Positions 15,394 through 21,248 of a DNA stretch of 21,248 nt are shown here, one piece after another. The DNA is from a virus. Location: positions 1-21,248 of IMG/VR virus record IMGVR_UViG_3300047171_000146; one strand, given 5' to 3'. The number at the start of each line of letters is the position of its first letter. The stretch's first letter is position 1. The notes below the pieces were generated by a model. That model was not told the DNA's origin. It did no database searches and saw only the letters and a program-made list of their open reading frames with translations. A program made the translations under genes and the position numbers.

Positions 15394-15474
15394 GGGCCGA
15401 AGGCCCGACCCCATACCAGCCTGGGGCAACGCCCCAGGTCCCCGGCACCCGGGAGACGGAGGGCTGAAGGCCCG
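15394..15474 (+). repeat. palindrome family B, copy 4
   Basis: GGGCCGAAGGCCCG (15394-15407), CCTGGGG/CCCCAGG (15420-15438) and GGGCTGAAGGCCCG (15461-15474) in the usual order. It fills the last part of the gap 15158-15526 before the terminase. Confidence 0.85.
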
Positions 15475-15512
15475 ACCCATCTCCGCCACGCCATCGTCAT
15501 CGACGCGAACCG

Positions 15513-15529
15513 AAAGGAGGCCCCCCATT
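15513..15529 (+). promoter_or_regulatory. ribosome-binding site with apparent ATT start of the terminase
   Basis: AAAGGAGG at 15513-15520 is followed after 6 bp by ATT at 15527, which is in frame with the terminase. No ATG, GTG or TTG in that frame has such a site: the TTG at 15528 is out of frame and reaches a stop two codons later, and the next in-frame ATG is 54 codons downstream. A single base change would make it ATG. Confidence 0.6.
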
Positions 15530-17143
15530 GCAGATCTAGCCCCGGCCAGCAAGCCCCGCCGGCAGCCCGGCGAAGAAAACGAAGCCGCCTGCCTCCTCGC
15601 CGCCATACGCGGTCTCGCCGCCCGTCCCCGTCCGCACAAGCCCGGCGAAGCGACCCCGCCCATCGCCTGGGCCGCCCGGCATCTCCGCATGCGCGACCGC
15701 GACGGCGCCAGCCGCTTCCTGCGCGCCAACCCCGCGCAGGTGCACTTCGAGCGCGACCGCCAGCAGCGCAACATCATCCTCAAGGCGCGCCAGATGGGCG
15801 TCACCACCTGGATCGCCGGCCGCTTCTTCCTCAAGACGATCATGATGCCCGGCACCCGCACCGTCCTGGTCGCCCACAACCAGAGGTCCTCGGAGGCCAT
15901 CTTCCAGACCGTGCAGCGCTTCTGGAACTGCCTCCAGGAGGAGGACCAGGAGAGACTCTTCCGGCTCGACATCGCCAACGTCGGCACCATGCGCTTCCCC
16001 GTCCTCGACAGCGAGTTCCGCGTGCTCTCCGCCGCCGACGCCAACGCCGGCCGCGGCCTCGCCATGCAGAACCTGCACTGCAGCGAGGTCGCCCGCTGGC
16101 CCGGCAACCCCGCCGAGACCCTCGCCGGCCTCCGCGCCGCGCTCGCCCCCGGCGGCGAGCTCGTCCTCGAGTCCACCCCCAACGGCGCCTATGGCTGCTT
16201 CTACGACGAGTGGAACAAGGCCCTCGACCCGCACCAGTGGCGGAACACGAAAGACGGGGGCAGCGGCCTCGTCCGCCACTTCTTCCCCTGGTGGATGGAG
16301 CCGGCTTACGTCGCCGACCCCGCGGCGGCGGACCTGACGCCCGAGGAGCTTCGCCTGGTCGCCGCGCACGGCCTCTCGCCCCGCCAGATCGCCTTCCGCC
16401 GCGGCCTCGAGCAGAGCTACCACACCCTCCGCTCCCAGGAGTTCGCCGAGGACCCCGAGACCTGCTTCCGCGCCACCGGCGACTGCTGCTTCGACATCGA
16501 CGCCATCGAGACCCGGCTCGCCGAACTCGGCCCCGACCGCCCCCTCGCCACCCGGCGCGGCGGCGCGCTGCAGATCTATCTGCCGCCGCAGCCCGGCAAG
16601 CGCTACCTCGTCGCCGTGGACTCCGCCGGCGGCGGCAGCCGGGGCGACTTCGCCGCCGTCCAGGTCATCGATCTCGACTCCGGTCTCCAGTGCGCCGAGC
16701 TGCGCCAGAAGATCCGCCCCAACGAGCTCGCCAGCATCTCGGCCGAGCTGGCAAAGGAGTACGGCAACGCCATGATCGCCGTCGAGAGCAACAATCACGG
16801 CGCCGCGGTCCACGCCTACCTCGCGGCCTCGGAGCTTTACACCAACATCTATGGCAGGGGCCGCGAAAAGGGCTGGCCCACCAACGCGGCCACGAAGCCG
16901 CGGATGGTCGGCCTCATGGGCGCTCTCCTCGCCGAGTCGCCCGGGCTCTTCCTCAGCCGCCGCCTGCTCGCCGAGTGCCGCACCTTCGTCAGCAAGGAGG
17001 GAGGCCAGACCGGCGCGGCCAGCAGAGCGCACGACGACTGCTTCATGGCCATGGCCGTCGCCCACTCCGTCCGCGCCGAGCTGCTGACCCGCAAAGAGAG
17101 CTTCGTGGGGCGAATCGGTCCGGGGTCCTACGTTTACCTATAA
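15527..17143 (+). CDS. terL: terminase large subunit
   Basis: A 538-residue DNA-packaging motor from the apparent ATT start. The ATPase half has a Walker A-like KARQMGVTT (86-94), a Walker B-like hydrophobic strand ending in SE (NLHCSE, Glu187), and the coupling motif ESTPNG (215-220). The nuclease half (about 355-515) has the RNase H-like acidic residues in VAVDSAGG (Asp365), MIAVESNNHG (Glu420) and AHDDC (Asp503/504). All signature sites are intact, so it looks functional. It works with the portal at the capsid vertex, cutting and pumping DNA. Upstream in-frame reading passes through palindromes and is rejected. The portal gene, usually next, is displaced by about 2.9 kb. Confidence 0.9.
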   Translation: MADLAPASKPRRQPGEENEAACLLAAIRGLAARPRPHKPGEATPPIAWAARHLRMRDRDGASRFLRANPAQVHFERDRQQRNIILKARQMGVTTWIAGRFFLKTIMMPGTRTVLVAHNQRSSEAIFQTVQRFWNCLQEEDQERLFRLDIANVGTMRFPVLDSEFRVLSAADANAGRGLAMQNLHCSEVARWPGNPAETLAGLRAALAPGGELVLESTPNGAYGCFYDEWNKALDPHQWRNTKDGGSGLVRHFFPWWMEPAYVADPAAADLTPEELRLVAAHGLSPRQIAFRRGLEQSYHTLRSQEFAEDPETCFRATGDCCFDIDAIETRLAELGPDRPLATRRGGALQIYLPPQPGKRYLVAVDSAGGGSRGDFAAVQVIDLDSGLQCAELRQKIRPNELASISAELAKEYGNAMIAVESNNHGAAVHAYLAASELYTNIYGRGREKGWPTNAATKPRMVGLMGALLAESPGLFLSRRLLAECRTFVSKEGGQTGAASRAHDDCFMAMAVAHSVRAELLTRKESFVGRIGPGSYVYL

Positions 17144-17173
17144 CGAGCGCAAATAGAAACGAGCGCAAATAGA
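17142..17173. repeat. 16-bp exact tandem duplication at the terminase stop
   Basis: AACGAGCGCAAATAGA occurs at 17142-17157 and again at 17158-17173; the first copy overlaps the terminase TAA. It marks the left edge of the lower-GC cargo and may be an insertion scar. Confidence 0.85.
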
Positions 17174-17346
17174 TTTTGCAGTTGTACCTATTTCAACAGG
17201 AGGTGCGAATCTTTCATAGCGTCCCTTACGCGACATCCGCTATAGTGTGGGGTAAGGTATTTACAAGAAACGATACTGCGGCATTGCACTTCCTTTCCCT
17301 CCTTCCAAGCTGTATTAGCTAAGTTTTGGCTACTTGGGAGGCGGAT
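17174..17346 (+). promoter_or_regulatory. gap before cargo with weak promoter-like signal
   Basis: This AT-richer gap has a TATAGT at 17241-17246 resembling a -10 box, but no fitting -35 at 16-18 bp. A strong AGGAGG (17198-17203) has no standard start after it. The cargo must be transcribed from here or from the terminase; the sequence does not decide. Confidence 0.25.
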
Positions 17347-17664
17347 GTGGGAGTCTTTGGATCAGTGGTTGCGAAGCGTGAAATTCCTCGGGAGCATATC
17401 GCGCTTCCATCTGATTTTTATCCGTCCGCGACCTGCAAAGAGAGGGCTGAACTCTCCGACGCCTGGCAGGACGCGTGTCGGCCTTGTCTCCGTAAAGAGC
17501 TTGAATACCTTGAACTTTACGAGGAGAACAAGCAGCAAGTCCGGGCTGCTTTGATTGGGCATGTGGAAACGTGTGCCCAATGCCGGTTCCCCGAGAAGAG
17601 GCGTTCCTGGTTGGCTCTCCGGCTTATTTCGTGGCGGGCGGCCTTCCTCAAGGGGTCCTCATGA
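17347..17664 (+). CDS. small cysteine-cluster protein of unknown function
   Basis: About 105 residues from the GTG at 17347, chosen because GGGAGG at 17335-17340 lies 6 bp before it; a TTG at 17326 is the alternative. Two Cys pairs (CRPC and CAQC, about 38 residues apart, with CK and HVETCAQC nearby) bracket a charged helix (RKELEYLELYEENKQQVRAA), giving a possible zinc-binding module. The C-terminus is basic and aromatic (RSWLALRLISWRAAF). Base use is less GC-rich than the structural genes. Its stop overlaps the next gene as ATGA. I do not recognise the family. A competing 69-residue frame starting at 17345 lacks such features. Confidence 0.5.
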   Translation: MGVFGSVVAKREIPREHIALPSDFYPSATCKERAELSDAWQDACRPCLRKELEYLELYEENKQQVRAALIGHVETCAQCRFPEKRRSWLALRLISWRAAFLKGSS

Positions 17665-17876
17665 GGGCGAGCCAGCCAGGCGAAAAGCCTATCTGCAAAA
17701 GATGCGGCTCCGAACGCACAAGCAGAAAGCCGCGCAAGGGCTTTTTCGAGGAAACCGTGATGTTTAGGCTTGGCTACTTTCCCTGGGAGTGCAACGCTTG
17801 TTGGAAGCCCTTCTGGTCCCGCGTTCGGGGTCAGAGAAAACCTCGCAGAGACGCGGGGATGGGTGAATCGGCGTAA
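17661..17876 (+). CDS. small zinc-ribbon protein
   Basis: A 71-residue protein overlapping the previous gene by ATGA, which fixes the start. CKRC (residues 12-15) and CNAC (about 44-47) form a zinc ribbon, separated by a basic segment (SRKPRKGFFEE) and FRLGYFPWEC. Small proteins of exactly this layout, with an aromatic FPW just before the second Cys pair, are familiar to me from Acidobacteriota genomes, uncharacterised. The C-terminus is basic, so nucleic-acid binding is possible. It is probably co-translated with its upstream partner. A HipA-like gene begins 50 bp later. Confidence 0.6.
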   Translation: MRASQPGEKPICKRCGSERTSRKPRKGFFEETVMFRLGYFPWECNACWKPFWSRVRGQRKPRRDAGMGESA

Positions 17877-17926
17877 TTGTAGATTCAATTGGCGACACTC
17901 TTGCATGCCTTGGGCGGGGTAGATAG

Positions 17927-18769
17927 TTGGCCATCTTAGCGGTGCAGGCAATTCGTAAAATTGTTAAGGGCAGTTCACAGCCTCAACTGATGCTCGGTGC
18001 CGATAGGAACCTTTGGGTCGTCAAGTTCCAGAACAACCCGCAACATCTCCGCGTGCTTGCCAATGAAATGATCGCTACCCGCCTGGCAGCGGCGATCGGC
18101 CTCACAGTGCCGAAGTGCCACGTCGTCGAGGTCACGCCCTGGCTGGTCGAGAACACCCCGGACATGTACTACGAGCTGGGGCAAGGCCGGCGCGAACGCT
18201 ATGTCCCGGGGCTGCACTTCGGCTCGCAGTTCGTCGGTGGCCTCATGCCCGGACAGGCCGTAGACTACCTGCCCGACCAGCAGCTCGACGAGGTCCGAAA
18301 CGTCGGCGAGTTCGCCGGCATCCTCGCGCTCGACAAATGGGCCGGCAACTGCGACGGCCGACAGGCGGTCTTCACCCGCCGCCCGCGCGAGCGCAGGTAC
18401 CTGGCCAACTTCATAGACCACGGCTTCTGTTTCGCCGCCGGCGACTGGAACTTCCCCGACGCGCCCCTGCGCGGCATCTTCGCCCGCAACCGCGTGTACG
18501 CTAAGGTAAACGGCTGGGCATCGTTCGAACCGTGGCTTTCTTGCATCGAGGAGATGCAACCGAGTATCCTCTGGCGAATTGCTGAAACCGTTCCGCCTGA
18601 GTGGTACGGGGGCAACCTCTCCGACTTAGAAGGTCTCGTCGAGAAAATGCTGACGCGCCGATCGCGTGTCCGGGACCTGATCGTGTCATTTCGGGATTCA
18701 GATAGGAAGCCATTCCCGAATTGGGTAAGATCCTCTACCGTATCGGTACCGCAGCAATTCTCGTGTTGA
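17927..18769 (+). CDS. HipA-like (HipA_2) kinase-domain protein
   Basis: A 280-residue protein; the TTG start at 17927 gives MAILAVQAIRKI, matching how relatives begin (from memory); the GTG at 17942 is an alternative. It resembles the short HipA-like kinase family, not full HipA. Visible sites: Lys33 in VVKFQNNPQH (ATP-binding region), the family block LRVLANEMIATRLAAAIGL (41-59), a catalytic-loop-like DKWAGNCDGRQAVF (Asp136, Asn141, Asp143; 136-149), and FIDHGFCF (Asp164), equivalent to the metal-binding motif. All key positions look intact. HipA proteins phosphorylate translation-related targets; the substrate here is unknown. No HipB-like antitoxin gene is adjacent. The DUF3037 gene follows after about 100 bp, an association I recall as recurrent. 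Confidence 0.75.
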   Translation: MAILAVQAIRKIVKGSSQPQLMLGADRNLWVVKFQNNPQHLRVLANEMIATRLAAAIGLTVPKCHVVEVTPWLVENTPDMYYELGQGRRERYVPGLHFGSQFVGGLMPGQAVDYLPDQQLDEVRNVGEFAGILALDKWAGNCDGRQAVFTRRPRERRYLANFIDHGFCFAAGDWNFPDAPLRGIFARNRVYAKVNGWASFEPWLSCIEEMQPSILWRIAETVPPEWYGGNLSDLEGLVEKMLTRRSRVRDLIVSFRDSDRKPFPNWVRSSTVSVPQQFSC

Positions 18770-18815
18770 TAGATTTCATCGGTATCACCTAGACTTCGAC
18801 GATTTAGGGACGCTG

Positions 18816-18838
18816 GCAATTGAATTGCAGTAACTGCA
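18816..18838. promoter_or_regulatory. two overlapping perfect 13-bp palindromes, possible operators
   Basis: GCAATTGAATTGC (18816-18828) and TGCAGTAACTGCA (18826-18838) are both perfect 6-1-6 palindromes, centred at 18822 and 18832, so about one DNA turn apart. They lie between the HipA-like and DUF3037 genes, 33 bp before the latter's start. An AATTG/CAATT dyad (17875-17890) precedes the HipA-like gene. The binder is unknown. Confidence 0.5.
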
Positions 18839-18871
18839 TCGCAGAACATGTCTCCCAAGGAAGGTAAGCTT

Positions 18872-19834
18872 TTGAGTTCACGGATTCCATGCGAGTTTTT
18901 CCTCATCCGCTATGTCCCGGATGTGGTGAAGGGAGAGTTCACCAACATCGGCGTTGTGCTGCGCGAGGCGCGGCCGGAGACCCTGAAGTACCCCGACGCT
19001 GCCCGCAAGGCCGTGACGCAGGTCCGCTTCACCCGGGACTGGCGGCGCGTCCGCTGCATCGACCCCGGCGCCGATACGGAGCTTCTGGAATCGATCGAGG
19101 ACGAGATCGCCTCGCGGCTGATCTCCGAGGCCACCGGGCCGCTGCCCCCGCGCCCGCTGTTGCAGTTGTTGTCGGACACGCTGTCGAACTCGGTCCAGAT
19201 CACCGAACCCCGCGCTACGCTCGCCGAGAGCTTCGCCCTGGAGCTCGAACAGCTCCTGCGGCTCTACGTCGAGCCCATCCGGGTCAGGGTGACGCGGGAG
19301 CGGACAGGCCGCGCCGCCATCCACGCGGAGATGCGAAAGGAGTTCGAGCGCGCCGGGGTCTGGGCCGCCATGTTCAAGCGCTACCCCGTATCCGAATACA
19401 CCCGCAAGGGCGATCCGATGCGGCTCGACTGCGGCTACCGGCCCGAACCGAAGACCAAACCGAAGACCGAACCGAAGACCGAACCGAAGCTCGAACCGAA
19501 GACCGAACCGAAGCTCGGGGGCGGGACAGTCCACATCTTCCACGCGATCTCGCTGGCCGGCGACGCGGAGGCCGCCAGGGGCCTGGCCTTCACCGCGCCG
19601 CTGCTGCGCCAGGGGCTCGAGCGCAAGCTCGGCGCTGGACTCGACCTGGCGGCCGTGGTTGAACCGATCCGCTCCGTCTCGCCCGAAAAGGGCGAAGCAG
19701 ACGACTTCACCGGCGAGGCGGCCGATCTCTACCGCTTCGGCGTCGCCACCATGGAGGGCGTGGGCATCCGCGTCCTCACCACCAGCGATCTCCCCGGCGC
19801 CGCCGCCACCGCCCGCACCGAACTTCGACTGTAG
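18872..19834 (+). CDS. DUF3037 domain protein with EPKT-repeat linker
   Basis: A 320-residue protein. The TTG at 18872 follows AAGGAAGG (18857-18864) well and gives MSSRIPCEFF, matching relatives; an ATG at 18848 lacks a ribosome-binding site. Residues 5-30 hold the hallmark CEFFLIRYVPDVVKGEFTNI then GVVL. The middle is helical with acidic runs (about 70-150). Residues 192-215 are six 4-residue repeats (E/K-P-K-T/L) from a 12-bp tandem at 19445-19516, joining to a C-terminal ordered part (about 218-310). DUF3037 has no known function. It pairs here with a HipA-like kinase, so it may be a partner or regulator. It is followed by a palindrome and a terminator. Confidence 0.75.
   Translation: MSSRIPCEFFLIRYVPDVVKGEFTNIGVVLREARPETLKYPDAARKAVTQVRFTRDWRRVRCIDPGADTELLESIEDEIASRLISEATGPLPPRPLLQLLSDTLSNSVQITEPRATLAESFALELEQLLRLYVEPIRVRVTRERTGRAAIHAEMRKEFERAGVWAAMFKRYPVSEYTRKGDPMRLDCGYRPEPKTKPKTEPKTEPKLEPKTEPKLGGGTVHIFHAISLAGDAEAARGLAFTAPLLRQGLERKLGAGLDLAAVVEPIRSVSPEKGEADDFTGEAADLYRFGVATMEGVGIRVLTTSDLPGAAATARTELRL
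19445..19516 (+). repeat. 12-bp tandem repeat, 6 copies, in frame
   Basis: Six units close to GAACCGAAGACC encode EPKT, KPKT or EPKL. Differences are few, indicating recent expansion. The period keeps the reading frame. Confidence 0.85.
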
Positions 19835-19876
19835 CGGCACCGAAGCGGGTGATCGAACCACCGCAACGCCGGGTGC

Positions 19877-19902
19877 CCCATGTCTCGACTTTGAGACATG
19901 GG
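19877..19902 (+). repeat. palindrome family A, copy after the cargo
   Basis: Arms CCCATGTCTC (19877-19886) and GAGACATGGG (19893-19902) with loop GACTTT and the GGGTGCC box at about 19871. The stem is intact with a third loop variant. Confidence 0.9.
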
Positions 19903-19936
19903 CATTCGGGCGGAGCACGAACCGCCTTCCTTCAAC

Positions 19937-19969
19937 AGGCACAGCGATTACGCTGTGCCTCTTTCTTTG
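19937..19969 (+). terminator. rho-independent terminator before the portal gene
   Basis: AGGCACAGCG and CGCTGTGCCT pair perfectly over 10 bp around loop ATTA, followed by CTTTCTTT. It closes the cargo, 35 bp before the portal gene's start. Confidence 0.85.
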
Positions 19970-20003
19970 CCGCAACCCCGAACCCAACCCACAGGAGACC
20001 CCC

Positions 20004-21248
20004 ATGGGAATCACCGCCGCCCTCAAACAAACCTGGCACCGCCTCGCCGGAGTCCAATCCGCCGCCGCCGACCAAACCGGTGCCCGCAAGACCGCCATCC
20101 TCCCCTCCATCCTCAGCCCCCTGCGGCCTGGCGCGGGCAACCAGCAGGCGCTCATGAAGCCCACCCCCGCCAACCTGCGCCGCTTCGCCGAGACCCCCGT
20201 CGCCCGCCGCGCCATCAACCTCGTCAAGGACAAGATCACCAGCATGGACTGGCAGGTCCGCGTCCGCCGCGGCTACACCGCCGCCCAGGTCCCCGGCGCC
20301 GAAGCCCGCCTCAACGCCCTCCGCCAGTGCCTCGAAGAACCCAACGCCGCCGACAGCTTCCGCACTTTATTTGAACAGGTAGTCGAGGACGTCCTCGTCG
20401 GCGGCTTCGGCGCCATCGAGATGGAAGCGACCGGCGACGCCGCGCTCCCCTTCCACCTCTATCCGGTAGACGGCGCGACCATCCAGATCGACCCGGCCTG
20501 GAAGGGCGACCCCGAGCAGCCCCGCTACGCCCAGCAGACCGGCCGGATCGGCACCGGAGCGCTCATCCCTCTGCTGGATGACGAGCTGATCTACATCCGC
20601 CTGAACCCGCGCACGCACACTCCGTTCGGCCTCGGCCGCCTTGAAGTCGCCTTTGAAAGCATCACCCAGTTTCTCGGCGCCAACCGCTACGCCGGCCGCC
20701 TTGCCTCGAACTCCGTCGTCCAGTACGCCCTCTGGCTCAACGAGGCCACCCCCGAGCAGCACGACCGCCTCATCCGCTGGTGGCAGGACGAGATCGAGGG
20801 CACGGGCCGCGTCCCCATCCTCAGCTCGGAGAACAAGCCCGAGGTCCTGCGCTTCGCCGGAGGCACCGACGCCGACCTGCACATCGCCTGGCAGGAGTTC
20901 CTCCTCCGCATCATCGCCAACGCCTTCGACCTGCCTCCCATGCTGCTCGGTCTGACCGGCGACGTCAACAAGTCCACCGCCTCCGAGATGGCCGACGAGG
21001 CCTTCGCCTCCGCCATCGTCCCCGTCGCCAAGCTCCTCGCCGAACACATCACCCGCGACCTCTTCTCCAAGCGTCTCGGCTGGCGCGAGTTCGAGTTCGT
21101 CTTCAACGACCTCGAAAGCCGCGACGAGACCGAGGAGCTCAACATCCAGGTCCAGCTCCTCCAGAACGGCGTCCTCACCGTCTCCGAGGTCCGCCAGCAG
21201 CGCGGCCTCGCCCCCCTCCCCGAACCCGTCCCCCAACCCCAACCCTGA
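20004..21248 (+). CDS. portal protein, HK97-like family
   Basis: A 414-residue protein; the ATG follows ACAGGAGA. The portal dodecamer is the gate through which terminase pumps DNA. The family pattern is visible: PVARRAINLVKDKITSMDW (about 65-83), an FEQVVEDVLVGGFGAIEM segment (about 121-138), a beta stretch with YPVDGATIQIDPAWKGDPEQ, then a long helical region with NRYAGRLASNSVVQYALWLN, WQEFLLRIIANAFDLPPMLL and GDVNKSTASEMADEAFASAI. It ends with a short Pro-rich tail. An in-frame extension upstream to 19659 overlaps the DUF3037 gene and lacks a site, so is rejected. The window stops at its TGA. A terminator upstream implies its own promoter or read-through. Confidence 0.85.
   Translation: MGITAALKQTWHRLAGVQSAAADQTGARKTAILPSILSPLRPGAGNQQALMKPTPANLRRFAETPVARRAINLVKDKITSMDWQVRVRRGYTAAQVPGAEARLNALRQCLEEPNAADSFRTLFEQVVEDVLVGGFGAIEMEATGDAALPFHLYPVDGATIQIDPAWKGDPEQPRYAQQTGRIGTGALIPLLDDELIYIRLNPRTHTPFGLGRLEVAFESITQFLGANRYAGRLASNSVVQYALWLNEATPEQHDRLIRWWQDEIEGTGRVPILSSENKPEVLRFAGGTDADLHIAWQEFLLRIIANAFDLPPMLLGLTGDVNKSTASEMADEAFASAIVPVAKLLAEHITRDLFSKRLGWREFEFVFNDLESRDETEELNIQVQLLQNGVLTVSEVRQQRGLAPLPEPVPQPQP

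Larger units (their letters stand above)
1..21248. mobile_element. prophage-derived structural/packaging region
   Basis: A repressor, prohead protease, scaffold-like protein, major capsid protein, head-tail connectors, tail tube-like protein, fibre-like protein, large terminase and portal lie together, all rightward except the repressor. Both ends are cut at gene stops, so true boundaries, att sites, integrase, replication and lysis genes are not visible. No tape-measure gene is present between tube and fibre. The gaps are long for a phage and filled with chromosomal-type palindromes, which suggests long residence. It could be an active prophage, a remnant, or a domesticated particle; the sequence alone does not decide. 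Confidence 0.85.

Noticed and set aside
10271-15448. Very long antisense and alternate-frame open frames over the giant gene and terminase
   Set aside because: They are Gly/Val/Asp- or Arg/His/Pro-rich shadows expected from high third-position GC opposite long genes, lack start signals and match no family.
17198-17322. Possible 37-codon gene after an AGGAGG at 17198-17203
   Set aside because: The frame would need an ATC start or a GTG inside the binding site; too short and weak to claim.
17347-18769. HipB-like antitoxin next to the HipA-like gene
   Set aside because: The preceding small proteins are Cys-cluster/zinc-ribbon types without a helix-turn-helix.
1-21248. tRNA genes, attachment sites or integrase
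   Set aside because: None could be recognised by reading; the ends are cut at gene stops, so absence here says little about the full element.

Overview
The window is a phage structural and packaging region inside a GC-rich bacterial chromosome. The short palindromes that fill its gaps, and several small protein families, are ones I associate from memory with soil Acidobacteriota of the Acidobacteriaceae/Terriglobia type (Granulicella, Edaphobacter or Terriglobus relatives). That placement is from recall, not a search. The window begins at the stop codon of a repressor gene and ends at the stop codon of a portal gene, so flanking genes are unseen.

Layout. (1) Control, 1-2210: a leftward XRE/S24-like repressor diverges from a rightward promoter (867-895) that should drive a CxxC mini-protein and, by TTGA coupling, a sigma-region-4-like protein. 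A strong terminator at 2171 closes this unit. (2) Capsid, 2547-6004: a repeat-tailed hypothetical, a putative prohead protease, an unassigned small protein, a scaffold-like coiled coil and an HK97-type major capsid protein. (3) Neck and tail, 6516-9416: two connector-like proteins, a probable tail-terminator-class protein and a probable tail tube. (4) 9875-15157: a 1760-residue protein with a Sec-type signal peptide, tail-fibre motifs, a LamG-like domain and a complete SGNH/GDSL esterase site. (5) 15527-17143: large terminase, apparently starting at ATT. (6) Cargo, 17144-19969: two small cysteine-cluster proteins, a HipA-like kinase and a DUF3037 protein, closed by a terminator. (7) 20004-21248: portal.

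Three things stand out. Most gaps between structural genes hold chromosomal-type palindromic elements, often in tandem, all intact copies of the main family lying on the same strand as the genes, with compensatory stem changes. Terminase and portal, normally adjacent, are split by the HipA-like/DUF3037 cargo, which has two overlapping perfect 13-bp palindromes centred 10 bp apart just before DUF3037. The module order is unusual (protease, capsid and tail before terminase and portal; no tape measure, integrase or clear lysis gene in view). Together these suggest a long-resident, possibly domesticated prophage or gene-transfer-agent-like element carrying an accessory module, rather than a recently arrived phage.

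How the genes may work together (inference): the repressor silences the rightward promoter; when released, the sigma-like protein could act on later genes; protease, scaffold and capsid protein build the shell, portal and terminase fill it, connectors and tube complete the particle, and the giant esterase/fibre acts at the cell surface or on the particle tip. The HipA-like/DUF3037 unit is probably expressed separately and could affect host physiology or competition between phages.
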